From Macrobrachium rosenbergii (lineage: Eukaryota; Arthropoda; Malacostraca; Decapoda; Palaemonidae), in the NCBI RefSeq assembly GCF_040412425.1, contig NC_089766.1, positions 50,093,797-50,157,796 on the forward strand: a stretch of 64,000 bases of DNA, given 5' to 3'. Shown here piece after piece: positions 23,697-37,300 of the stretch. Under the pieces are notes generated by a model. That model searched no databases. It worked only from the letters and a program-made list of their open reading frames with translations, and had not been told where the DNA came from. How positions within the stretch are numbered: position 1 is the stretch's first letter; the number at the start of each line of letters is the position of its first letter. Made by a program: the position numbers and the translations under genes.

Positions 23697-23790
23697 ATGT
23701 CGCCCCTCGAAGGAACCAGAGATTTTCTGAGCGATCTGTTCAACCGCCAAGTGCTCGTCTTGAAGTGTGTCTACTTCCTCTTGATGGCAG
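23697..23790 (+). CDS. MFSD6-like: MFSD6-like exon 1
   Basis: Start ATG at 23697; codes MSPLEGTRDFLSDL and then the start of helix 1, ending in phase 1 before GTGAGC. Chosen as start because this frame joins exon 2 through a split Ala codon. Helix 1 follows after about 20 residues, as expected for the family. Confidence 0.8.
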
Positions 23791-23848
23791 GTGAGCGTCA
23801 CCACTGACTGCGCTGAGATAAAGAGCCGCTTTGAAAGCGAATTCCTAC

Positions 23849-23880
<32 letters not shown>

Positions 23881-26800
23881 CTTCTTCTTCTTCTATTATG
23901 ATTCAGTTTTCTAAAGAGCTTGTTTATAATTAGGTGACAATGTTCTCATCCAAGTATTGATTAATTCTGCAACGTCAATATTATTTGGAGACAGTTTTTA
24001 CTTCCAGATGTTTATTACGTTTGTGTAGACGAGAGTTTTTCCAAAACTAGGACACAGTAACTGTAGGCTACAATCTGTTCATGATTTGGAACTGATTTTC
24101 AGACACAAATGACTTTTAGTTATGGGTAGAATAGCCTTTATTGTGTATATATTTTATTTTGGGTTTACAGGTTGGAATACCAAACACTTCCCAAGTCCTG
24201 CTTTGACATAGCAAAAGAAATTCTGTCATGAGTTTATACGCTCGTGTCGGCCCTAACCGGCAAAATATTGAACACAGTGCAATGCCAACAATCCTACCTT
24301 GCAAAAAAAATATAAACCATTTTTTAAATTTACGACAAATTTAGCAGTGTAGTGCATGTTATTAAGTATATCTTAGTTTAACCAGACCACTGAGCTGATT
24401 AACAGCCCTCCTAGGGCTGGCCCGAAGGATTAGATTTATTTTACTTGGCTAAGAACCAACTGGTTACCTAGCAACGGGACCTACAGCTTATTCCTCTAAT
24501 TCTTCATTGGCCGGTCGGAGAGTCGAACGCTGGGCCAACAGCGTGCTAGCCGAGAGCTCTACCCACCCTCCAGTGAAGAACTTGTGTGCATGTTATGGTG
24601 GGACACAATGAGGCCCATGAGCTAACAGAGCAAAGGTAGAAATGTGAATGGTGGCTCCCCTGTCTCAACAGTTGATGGGAGAATACACACTGATGTTTTG
24701 TGAACTCTGAATTATTCTGAGAGAAACCCGACCCTGCAAGAAGAGTGTTAATGGAATATATATCATACTTGCAAATACTTTTAACTGAAATATATTAGCC
24801 ACAAGAGAAGTATGGTCAGAAGAGGGCATTAAGAAACGTTTGAAAAATGAACTAGAAGAAAAAGAGCTACAAATTTATATCCCGTAGGGGGTTAGTGCCG
24901 TCAGTGCACCTCACACGCGGTGCACTGTAGGCATCACTTAAGGTTCTTTGCAGCGTGCCTTCGTCCCCTAGCTGCACCCACTTTCGTTCCTTTTACTGTA
25001 CCCCCTTTCATATTCTCTTTCTTCCATCTTACTTTCCACCCTCTTCTAACAATTGATTCACAGTGCAACTGATTCAGTGGAACTGCAAGGTTTTCCTCCC
25101 GTTACACCTTTCAAACTTTTACTGTCAGTTTCCGTTTCAGCACTGAATGACCTCATAGTCCCAGTGCTTGGCCTTTGGCCTAAATTCTACATTCAGCTCA
25201 ATTCTATCCAAAGGTACCACTGTGAATAACATTAAAAACATAGTTAATTCTGACTCTCGCAGGATGCCAGTTTCAAGGAGGCGTTAAAGTGCCATATCTC
25301 AGTTACTGTTGAACTTAAAAATGTAGTTTTGGTGGCAAAGACTGTGTTTTCATACTCAGAAAACCTATTGAAAATTACAGTCAGATAATTATTCAGTCGT
25401 TTATTTACAAATGCAATATGGATTTTAAGGAACATACTTAGTACTCATCACGATTCCTCAACTCCCCTGCAGCAAACCTATGTTGATTGTCACATGTCTG
25501 AAGCCGGCATGGTCTGCAGGCAATTGTACATAGCAGTCCAAATTTCTTGCAAGAGCTGCTTAGTGTCGTAGAGGCATCAGAAAAGTTGGAATGAACGACC
25601 TTCAAGAGGCTTTCGGAGCAATATTCATTCTTGGCACAACCTAGATGAACTGGTAATTTTTGGAGGTTCTACCCACCCCCACTTCATGGTACCCATAATG
25701 TCCTCCTTTTCCATCCAGACCATGATCTGGTTGCACACTGCAACCGTGAAGCTTTTGTAACTTGAGTTGGCTGAACCCTCAAGCATGACAAACAACAAAG
25801 CAGGGACACTTTTTTTTCGTGAAGTCATTGTAACCTGTGCATTTGTTGACACAGAGCAGTCATGACTTGACATCTTGTTTATCAGTCACACCTGTTGTCT
25901 GGCTTGGGACACTGAATGCCTTGGCGCATAGTTGAAATAGTTATAAGCTGCCAACAATACCAGAGATTCACTATATTGAATCACAGCTGTCGTGGTTTAG
26001 ATTAGTAACAATTGAGTACAGATATCACTTCCAGGAATGTCTTGAGCTGACTGATGCCTTACCCGTATTAACAGCCTTCAGCTTTGGACTTTGTTTGGTC
26101 TGGTCTGGAGTAAAACCTTTTGCTCCTCAGCCATGCTTAGTAAAGGAGCAAGACAAGATCATCATCTTCTCCAGTCAGTGTACTGTTTCGAAGGCATAAC
26201 CTCCAATGTAGCCTTTGTAACTTAACCAGTGTGCAATCTCATTTCTTCATTTCGTTGGTCATCATAATGATAATACTTCTGGAGAAGAATTCCTCCTCCT
26301 TATTATAAAACAAAGCTGATGATGGCTATTATGTCCTCAGATTTGGTTTGTGTTGTGTTTATGAATGAGCTATAATACTGAATGGTAAAGTCAGCGTAGA
26401 TATGTGCTATTACACCATGTTTATCAAAGCTTCCATGATATTCTGTTAAGTACTGAACCTCCGTCGAGGATGGCATCTCTAACATGTTCAGGCATGTTAG
26501 GAGTTAGCTGTGGCTTTTCAGCATTTTGGGAGACGTCTGGCTTCAAAGAGGGCTGATAAAAGACAAAGATAGCTCTCCAGTTGTAGGGACTTGGAAAAAA
26601 TAAGGGAGAAGAGTTGAATTAGTGGTTCAATCAGGGGTGATCTTGATAGGAGCTGTTTCTCCAAGTGCTCTGCCTTAACCTCTCTGCTGTATGATATGGA
26701 GAATAAAGGCCTTCAGTCATTTTATGGACGATTCTTTGTCCAACTTACTCATAACTATGCACCATTTGGAGCCATGATGCCATAACAATGTACCTCAGTG

Positions 26801-29800
26801 AAGAGTCTGGAGAGAAAGGTGAGTTTTGAACTGAACTTCTCCAGATCAGCTTGGTCTCTGTTCATCCTTGCTTCTCTCAAGATTTGTATGGTAGGTTTGT
26901 AAACTCTTGCATTGCAATACTGCATTCTGCTGATATTGGGCTTGATGGGTTCAAAGGGCTTTCAGCTCTCTATGGTTTCCACTTCTAGATGTCGGACCAC
27001 CGGTGCTCTCATTAACCTCATCAATAAACTTTCAGCCATTGACCATTGGATAACAAAAAAAAAAAAAAAAATTATGGGCAGCAAAAACGAAGCCATATTA
27101 GAAAATTATCAGGGATAATTGGTATCTGTCCGCAGCAGACAAAAGGAAAAGCTCATTCAGTTAAGTTATTCACTTTAAAGCATGCTTGTGCTGGTTATAG
27201 CTATGGCTATGGCATTGTTTTATGCTTTCAGTGCTCTTCCAGCACTGGCAAATCCTTCCAGACAGTTTGGTGGCGATGGCATAGAAAAGATACTGATAAA
27301 AAATAAATTAAAATATTAACAAAGCTGTAAACTGTGGTTCAACAGCACCATGTTGAAAAGGGTTCAGAGAATAGCAGCTATTATTGCAGAGTCAGTGATG
27401 GCAGTAAATCCTGAGACTCTGAAGAGGACTCATGAGACCCAGTCCCTTGAGGTATCTGTCTTGTGGTCAAAATATCGTTTTGTATGAGCATCACAATTTT
27501 TTAGATTATCTCCTAAGTCCAAAGCCTATTTCCAACAATCATGGCCACCTCAGTGGTAGGCTGCAAAGAAGGAAAAATTCTTCAACAAGTAATAATTTCT
27601 CCCTTAGTGGGAGCATCCTGTACAAGATCAGTCAACCACAACCATGACAGTGTGATGGTCAATTCAGTCAGTTGGATTTTGTTGGGAATCAACGTACTGT
27701 AGAAATAAGGAAAGAAACCTTCCATTGTCTTAGAAGATATAAGCCAAAACAAGGCTTCCAGAAGATTGATATTTGCAGATATAAACTTGAAAATGTGGGT
27801 AACTTCTTCACTCTCACTTTAATGGAGGGAATGGTAAGCAGGGTAGGAAGACTGAGCCTTTATATCAACTGCGACGCATTATTGCAATTAAGATGCCCTA
27901 TGGGAAAGGTCTGTAAATGGCAAAAACTCACCTTAAAGATTATATAACATAGGTTTAAACATGCAATAGTAACAGCTAATGCCACTGGCAATTTCTGGAT
28001 AAACACCAAGTCTGTAAGCCAAATCTTGATGCGAAACACCAAGTTCCTAGCAACCCAACAGTCTATGTTGATACCACCAAAAGAATTATTGTATTTCAAC
28101 ATTAAGGCAGAAACCACGATGACATGGACAATGTAAAAAAAAAAAAAACATTGGAGCTAAAGTGCATAGTAAATGAAAAGCTTTGACGTCCCGACAGAAT
28201 GACCTGAATGAAGTAACTGATTCCATTAAAGAAGGAAAGGTGATCTGAATTAGGAGAAATGTGGAAAAAAGTTAAGTATACCTTAGTTTAACCAGACCAC
28301 CGAGCTGAATAACAGCTCTCCTAGGGCTGGCCCGAAGGATTAGACTTATTTTACTTGGCTAAGAACCAATTGGTTACCTAGCAACGGGACCTACAGCTTA
28401 TTGTGGAATCCGAACCACATTATAACGAGAAATGAATTTCTATCACCAGAAATAAATTTCTTTAATTCTTCATGGGGCGGTCGGAGAATCGATACCAACC
28501 CGTCCAATGAGGAACTAGGAGACATGTGGATTCTCAAGGAAGACTTGATGAACGCATCAGTGCACCTGTATGGATAAAAGTTAGGTTAGTCTTACATTTT
28601 CTTCTGTCGACAAAATAACGGATGAGATTGACAGCACAGTGAATTACATAGTAAGAAATATAAGCTACCACTCTTGCTGGAATTCTAAGACTTCAGTTAA
28701 GGCAGAGTGCTCAGAAGAATTTCTGAGACATCCATCTTTTTTAGTTTTCTGTAAAGGAAACTATTGTGCCGGCTTTGTCTGTCCGTGCGCACTTTTTTCT
28801 GTCCGCACTTTTTCTGTCCGCCCTCAGATCTTAAAAACCACTGAGGCTAGAGGGCTGCAAATTAACATGTTAATCATCCACCCTCCAATCATCAAACATA
28901 CCAAATTGCAGCCCTCTAGCCTCAGTAGTTTTTATTTTATTTAAGGTTAAAGTTACCATAATAATGCTTCTGGCAAAGATATAGGACAGGCCACCACCGG
29001 GCCGTGGTTAAAGTTTCATGGGCCGCGGCTCATGCAGCATTATACCGAGACCACCGGAAGATAGATCTATTTTCGGTGGCCTTGATTAAGCGCTGTAGCG
29101 GCTGTACAGAAAACTCGATTGCGCCGAAGAAACTTCGGCACATTTTTACTTTTTTTTTTTTTGTATTGTCTCCCACAATAATGGTCTTTCAACTACTATA
29201 TACTACCTGGATGTAATTGCTTTCCACAGGACTTTGGTTGTCAAACCCTCATATCTGAAATCTGGTAACCTTTTTTTTTTTTGTGTCATCATAGTGATTT
29301 CTCTGAAAGTTTTCCCCCTTCTTTTGGTAATGTTCGATTCAGAGCTTTGTTTTGAACAGCAGATAACTAAATAAGCAGATAACTCAATAAGGGGCATTAA
29401 CATACCCTTCCTCACAGAGAGTAAAAAGGCACGCATTCTGTATATTGATTGTAATTTAAGAAAACAATGTGATTCTCTGTCTTTTATTTGCAGCTATTGT
29501 GATTTTGTGGCCACAGTTCACCATTCATCAAAAAACTCTTGGACTGACGGAATACCAGACGGGTATCACCAGCCTAGCTGTGTCTGTCCTCAGCATATGT
29601 TATCCTTTCTTCAGTGGTATTGCTGGGGATAAAGTTGGAAACTTCAGGGTAAGACATAATCATGAGCATAATTAGCCATCATCATCATCATCCATGCAGA
29701 TTTTTGAAGCCCAGGAATGATAGATTTTCAGTTAGTTTCTGACTCCATGAAGATAGATTATTCTATAATTATACTGAGTAATGTTACAACACTAGACTTT

Positions 29801-32800
29801 GGTAACTGTTTCCATAAGGTGAACAGTATATACTATAGCTACAGGAGATAAATGCCTGAAGTTGGAAAAATTACAGTTCACTACAAAGTTTAATGTCATT
29901 ATTCATAACAGTAAGAGAATAAGCGTTGTCCCTCCAACTGGCCTGATGACAATTTTACCAGCACTGACAGCTAAAGAAAATTATAGACATGAAAATGAAA
30001 CATTCAGAATCTCTCAAGTATGAAATGTAAGGGCCCATGTATGGACCTGAAAACACTGTGGCTCAAGGCATAGTCCTGAAATGAGTACAGAGCTCGTTTT
30101 TGGAGAAAGATGAAACACTCACAGTGCCACCTGCAACTCCAGCAGGATTAGCCACAAAACTGCAGGATACTTGTGCAGAATGATTATGTAAATTCATGTT
30201 GTAGATCCACAAGGAACAGAAATTTTTTCATCTGACACTTTGAGAGATCTCCACTAAAGGTTGAATAGTTTGAACAGGATGATGTTTGCCTGTCTTGCCG
30301 AACCAGTTTTCTTGATTAAAAGAAAATTCCGCCAGAAAACGCAAGTGTGAGGAGGTCAAATGCCTTCAGATGACCTAAGGTGTGTCTGTACTGGGATGAA
30401 GTGGTACTGTTCTCTGAGGTTTATTTAATAGTTTATTTAGTTCCAAATAAAACTCATTGTTCCAAAAAATGCATCTTCACTTAACAATGTAAGAATGACA
30501 CCATGACACCTGCATAATTGATTTACAGTGTTAGGTTTACTGGTACTGAAATAAATTTAAATGATTGCTTGGAAGTCATATTTTGAAACCTCTGAATAAA
30601 GAAAGATAGAATTCAAATAAAAGGCTGTGTGGAAAGAGATGTGGTCAGACAACCTTTGCATAATCCCATTAAAGGACACTGATGTTGCCTGAAGTGATTT
30701 ATATTACTGAAGATACCCTTTTCTAAGCGATATCAAAAACAGATTAAAAAAGAGTAAAGGCAATTTATATCTGAGGAAAAGGAGCTGGAATATTTTTGCC
30801 ATTTCATAAGACGAGAGAAGCACTTTTTCTCCAGAAAGGACGGGAAATACAGTATACTGCATTGGTATCTAGTTACAGTAAACAAAAATATGTATAGTAC
30901 TCCATATGAAATTATATGAGGACCATCTATAATATTAAAATCCGAGAGGATCCGATCTTGTTTATCCTTCCCTGGTTGACAGTAGGGGAGACATGATACA
31001 ACCACCCTACCCTTGCAAACCTGTTTGTCCGCCCCAGGTGGGGCCATTGTAGGTAGGGGAATGGGAGGGTAGGGGAGACAACCACCCTCCTCCTCCAAAC
31101 CTGTTTGTCTGCCCAGGATGGGGGCGGAGTAGGTAGGGGAATGGGGGACTAGGGGAGACAGCAGCCCCGGGTTCCAGCGCGCGTAGTGCGTGCCAACAAG
31201 CTCGTCGTATAATAAAAAGGAAGAGTAACGTTTTAATCAAATGAATGACATGCAGCTATATGTTAGAACCATCTCCAGTAAATAAATAGGATGATATACA
31301 GATACAGTTAAGTATACCTTAGTTTTACCAGACCACTGAGCTGATAACAGCTCTCCTAGGGCTGGCCCGAAGGATTAGACTTATTTATTTAACGTGGCTA
31401 AGAACCAATTGGTTACTTAGCAACGGGACCTACAGCTTATAGCACTTGTTTTGTAGGAAACCAGGAATGTTGCAGGTAATGACAGAGGTGAGCAGTCAGG
31501 CACACAAAGGCATTTTAGTTTCCAGTGAAGAGCTGAGACATCTTGAACTACGGTCTGATTCAGAAGAACTGGTCAGATGGGAATGTGCATGAACTCAGAA
31601 TCTCTTGAGGATTTTGTAAAAGGATTGTTAATTTAGGAATTATATCTGGACCCAGTTTCATAAAGCTGTCGAGGGAACAATCCTGGGAAATCAGTAGTGT
31701 TCCAATTTTGAAGTCTTGTGCAGAAGTCTGTTGTCTGGGAGTATGCCAAATCATATAATATTTCATTACCCAAGGTAATATGTGGCTGTTACCTGGGATA
31801 CATTTAGGTTTAGTTCCAAGCAGGAACCAAAGCTGAGATCAAAAGACTAATAAATCTGGTGATATCTAGAAACTGATACTAATATACCACGGAAATTACG
31901 ACAGCATTCGTCGATACTTCAGGATAAGAACTTATAATTAGGGAATAAACTTCATGAACAGGGAGGAGTTCATGATTCCAGATTTATACTTAGCAGCCTC
32001 TGAATAGGAAAACTGGTACAGAATAGATATTTCAAAGAAGGAATTTATGATCTGCATACCCAGATTCTGTGAAAGATCATAGGACATATGAAAGGTCAAA
32101 CTGAAGCAAGACAAGATTTATATATGAAAAATTCAATAAATGTAAGAAGGTAAAGATTTCAGTAAAATATATAGCAAATATTTGCTCACTATGTCAGAGG
32201 AAATTGCTCTTAGTTACTGACAGTTCATATATCAAACAGAGCAAAAATGATTATTGGTATATAAGAGTAAAAAAAAGGAAAAAATTTGAAAGTGTTTATT
32301 TGTTCTGTTATCTCCTTCAGAACATCAGCGGACAACTGTAAAATGTATATTGAAATTTAATCTTGATGTCAGGACTCAGTTGCATGTTGCTTGTACAGTA
32401 TTTCACGGCTCTACAAGATTTTGTTTCTTGCGGTTTCATGTGAAGGTCAGATGTTTGCTTTTAAATTGGAGTATCAGTGATATCCATAAAGATATTATAT
32501 TAATTGTGAGGATTTCTTATCAGATATTTTAACACTATGTTTCCCGTAGGGGGTTAGTGCCGTCAGTGTACCTCATGTGGTGCACTGTAGGCATTACTTA
32601 AGGTTCTTTGCAGTGTCCCCTCGGCCCCTAGCTGCAACCCCTTTCTTTCCTTTTACTGTACCTCCATTCATATTCTCTTTCTTCAATCTTACTTTCCAAC
32701 CTCTTCTAACAATTTATTGATAGAGCAACTGCGAGGTTTTCCTCCTGTTACGCCTTTCAGACCTTTCTACTCTCCATTTCCCATTCAGCTCTGAATGACC

Positions 32801-34247
32801 TCATAGGTCCCAGCGCTTGGCCTTTGGCCTAAATTCTCTATTCTATTCTATTCTTTTAACACTATGTACTGAACATTTATATTCTGTATTATTTAGAATT
32901 ACCAGTAATGTTGGAATGTTTGCAAAGTAATTTCCTGGAAAAACAAAAATTGCAAGACCATTTGAAGTATCGGTTAATAATGTGGATTAATATTAAGTGC
33001 TGTCTCTTAGGGATAAGGCAGGGATCACACCATGCTGTTTACATATGCAGCTTATTATTTGTCAGAAACAAGTTCTAACAGCTCTAGACATTTACTTGAG
33101 AATATATTCAAGTGCAGTCTGTTCTTACATTTCATGCTGAAAAATCCTGTTTGCTTATAAAAATCTGCTGAATTTACTGTGTTTGCTTTTGTGTACAGAT
33201 CCTGATGGCAATTATTTCCATGGCAACGGGAGTAATTGCCTTGCTTTTCACGTGGATTCCATCGTCAGCAGTTCAAATGGCTGCTGCTTCTAACGTCAGC
33301 GATGCAGCGCCAGCAAATCTCTCCTCTGAATCCAGCATTCCATCTCCAAACGCAACAGTGGGAGAGGTCGATGGCAGTCGTCAGGCGCTGACCTTTTGGG
33401 TATATATTGTCATCCGGACTTCCTATGGGTACGTTGTTTCTTTAAAAACATACAGTATCAATTGGTTACTTCCGTCAAGTGCTCCAGCATTAAATTGCTT
33501 AACTTGCTAGGGTCTGTTGCAGGTCCTTGATGTGTAAGATGGAGGTTGAGTTTTTTTATGTCTTTTAAGATATAGTTTCACGTTTATTAATCTGAAAGTG
33601 GCCGAGAAAGATGGATCAGTATTGAGATAATTTACCTTTCTGAGAAAGTCAGAATATTTCTTTAAAAAATCAGTCACTTCAACTCTTTTGAACAGAAAAA
33701 AGTCATCGCTTATAATATAACATCCCTTCAGAGTATGCAACGGAGCCACATTTATTTTATTTGACGCAGCCGTCATGGCCAATGTGCAGGAGTCAGGCAT
33801 CAGCTTTGGTTATCAAAGAGCCTGGGGAACTGTAGGTGCCGTCGTCAGCTCTTACCTCAGTGGCGTCATTGTAGAGAAGACTGGTGGTTTCAAGTAAGTG
33901 GACTCATTGCTTTTACAGCAAGTTCCTCTTGAGAATGAAGAAAATGACCTAATTTCTCATATCTTGTTGAGATGTCCATTCAGCTGGTGACTGAGTTTGC
34001 AAGATCTCTTATTTGACAGTGAAATTTTCTACGCATCAGCTGCCCTGCAGATGGCTGCAGGAATCTTAATGCTGAGAGTCAGGATTGACTACAAGGTGCC
34101 TGCTGCTTCGCTGACCAAGGACCTTTTGCTGCACTGCTTCAAAGCAGAGGTCCTGCTTTTCTTTGGGGCTATTGCAGCAGCAGGTATGTCAGAGAATCTC
34201 ATTGGTTGTGACTGCTGTAAGAACAACAGAACTTAGAACCAAGAATA

Positions 34248-34332
<85 letters not shown>

Positions 34333-37300
34333 CAGGTGAAACCCATTCATATGGAACAAGCCCACCAAAGGGGCCATTGACTTGAAATTCAAGCTTCCAA
34401 AGAATATGGTGTTCATTAGGAAGAAGTAGGAGGAAGTAAAGGGAAATACAGAAAGAAGAGATCTCACTTATTAAAAAGAAAATTAACAGATTAATAAATA
34501 GCTAAAAATGTATTAAAATGCAAGGAGAATAGTATTCGGGTAGTAATGCATTGCATTTTCGCTTGAACTTCTGAAGAAGTTCCAACTGCACGACATCCTC
34601 AGTAGGAAGGCTGTTCCACAGTCCGACGGCTTAAGGAACCAAGGACCAGAGGGACACGTATACTTAGAACTTATTTAAGAGAGGAAGTTTAAAATGTTTA
34701 TCAAAACAAATAGGCAAGATGTTTTAACATTAATCTAAGATTGAGAGCACTGGTTACAGTGCCTGCTACAGTGGAGCAAAATGTTTCTTCAAGAATTGTA
34801 AAAAAAAAAAAAAAAAAAACATGAATCAGAAAGGTTTTTCAGTACAGCGATACATTCACTTTTGTAATACATACACATCTCCTAAAGCAATGCTCTGTAG
34901 ACTTGAATTAAATCTCGGTCACTAGTTACACAACTGTGATATCTTGTTTTGGGTCTTTTCCTTCAGATTTACAAAAATTCCATATCTCCTCTTAGGTGGA
35001 TTGTCAAGAACTGTTCAGGATGCAAGATGACACAGGTGTCAGAACACTGCCTCATCATTTTTAGATTTTAATATTGGGGCGGGGGGTTTAAACAGACTAG
35101 TCTCAATTTTCACTGAACTACAAAGCTTTTATAATATATCATGGAAGCCTTAAGAAATTAACTCTTAGCCTTGCTACCTCAAATAATGCACTTAGGTCTA
35201 GTAGTGGTGATATTGTAAATCTGTCTTGTCAGCGCATTTCTAAGCAAAGTACTTCGGTAAAATAATGAGCCTCCGTGTAAGTTCGACGACAAATTGACAT
35301 ACGGCTTTTCATTCATTCTTTATAAAAATTGCCTTTTTGATATTAATTACACTGGCTTAGAAAGTTTATTTTTCATCCTGAAATATGCCGATTGATTCGC
35401 AGTGTTAAATGTATCTCCACTTGCAGTGTATCTGTTCTGGGAGTTTTTGTATTTACTTTTATTTTTTATTGCGGGGTTCATTCACTTTTGATTGAATCGT
35501 GGCGAATTCAGTTTCATTTCCACTCGATATTTCTTATATCATGAAGACACGTATGCATATATGAATCCTACTGTGCTTTTACCTGCAGTAAGGCCATGTA
35601 TTCTGTTTCCACTATTGCAATGAATTATACTGTCACGAATACGTTGAAAATCTATTATAATCTGGTACTAATTGAAAATATTAAAATAATTTTTTATCTA
35701 GGTATTGTATTTTATCAATACAAACCTTACGCGTGTTAATATTTATATTTATTTTTATCTGATAACAGGGTATGTTATCAGCTCTTTAGAAAGTGTTCCG
35801 GCATAGTACCACTTCGATATGTTTTTCAATATATATAGCCTATCCGAAAGTGATAAGTGTGCTGCTTTTATGAAGTGTCCTACTCTTCTGTTATGAATCT
35901 ATATGTAGAAGTCACCACTTAGAAATATATCTAATTTCTTCGTCGTTCGCCCACATTCGATTCCATCTCTCTCACGATCCTGCTCCTTCCTCAAATCGCT
36001 TCTGACACAGACCATCCACCTCAGCAGCTTTTAAATCTCCCTCTCCTACCCCCATAGGCAGCCCCCCCCCCGTCCCCACCTCCACCACCTTACAAGGAAA
36101 ATGAAGTTGTTCCTCTAACGTTTAACGCTCTCCGTTCGCAGGTATGTTCATCGGTTACATCGAGACATTCATGTACCGGTACCTGTTTGCTTTAGGGGCC
36201 ACGCCTGTCCTCATTGGCCTCACAGTGACTATAGGGGCTCCCTTTGAGTTCGTTTTGACCCTCATTACCTCCTACTTTACCAATTTGGTTGGACATCCGC
36301 CTATTATCGTGTTTGGCCTACTGGCATATGCAGTACGATACCTGGGTAAGCTATCCATTCACTGTGTGTACTTTACTTTTGTTTTTCCCCGGGGACTTCC
36401 TTAACTTGTCCACTGCATCGTCCATTAATCGTTGATAACATCTTTAATCATTACCTCTAAATACGTAAGAAATATATAGCAAAGTACAATTTGAAATGAC
36501 GTCACTCTCTGGATATGAAATAGTTAGAAAATGCGTAATTTGAGCCCATATTTTCATATAATTTTCTTAAAAGCATTTGTATACAAAAATCAATTGCAAG
36601 GAATGTCGTGTGGGACTTTCACTTAGTAACATTTCTAAATTAAGCTGTCCTGTGAAGGGCCTTATACAAAAGCATATAATACTAACAACAAATATATTCC
36701 TTTATTAATGGTCTGACCGATTTAGTGGCAACTACATTCGCTGGTAAAGCGATGGCTAAACTAAATTAAGTCCTCTTAGCAATATTTTAATTTAATAAAC
36801 ATCATTAGCTGGGCTTGGGTCGCCATCAGCTTGTTTGCTTAGCCAGTCTAGATATAATAGTGAATGTTTAAATGCCAAAAGAGCAGTGGGCAGATGATGT
36901 GGAAATAAGATCAACACAGTGATGAGGCTTTTCGAAAAATACATTTTTCCAGATTCTTCCAGTGAACTTTTTACACCATAATTTTCCTTCAGGATTTAGT
37001 TACCTTCAAGACCCATGGTGGGTTCTACCGCTCGAGATCCTCGAATCCGTGGCAAATGGCCTCCTCTTCACTTCAGCCATCATGTACTGCACTGTCCTCT
37101 TCCCTACGGAGACCATTGCTTCATTCAGAGGAGTGTTAGGAATACTATACTTCGGCATAGGTTAGTCAGTCCTCGTCACTGTCACCATTAATATTTTATG
37201 TCTTGATCCTTTGCTGAATTCTAGGCCAAGTTCTGCCAGATGCTGAATTCACATCTAGGCCAAGTCTCTCCACTTCCTTCTGTCTTGTGTTTTGCACTTT

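Larger units (their letters stand above)
23791..29493 (+). other. Intron 1 of the transporter gene
   Basis: 5703 bp. Holds a CTT microsatellite (about 23850-23893), two SINEs, one family-2 retroposon and a palindromic repeat. A minus-strand stretch at 25625-25873 looks like a degraded transposon ORF but could not be assigned. 26000-28200 contains no recognised gene. Confidence 0.8.
29649..33198 (+). other. Intron 2 of the transporter gene
   Basis: 3550 bp with a local tandem duplication near 30980-31165, a truncated SINE and a family-2 retroposon. No internal gene is seen. Confidence 0.8.

Noticed and set aside
25625..25873. Possible transposase fragment on the minus strand
   Set aside because: Looks vaguely like a degraded transposon protein, but I could not match catalytic residues or ends, so no family is claimed.
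34189..34467. Poly-Asn ORF on the minus strand
   Set aside because: It is the ATT microsatellite in intron 5 read on the other strand.
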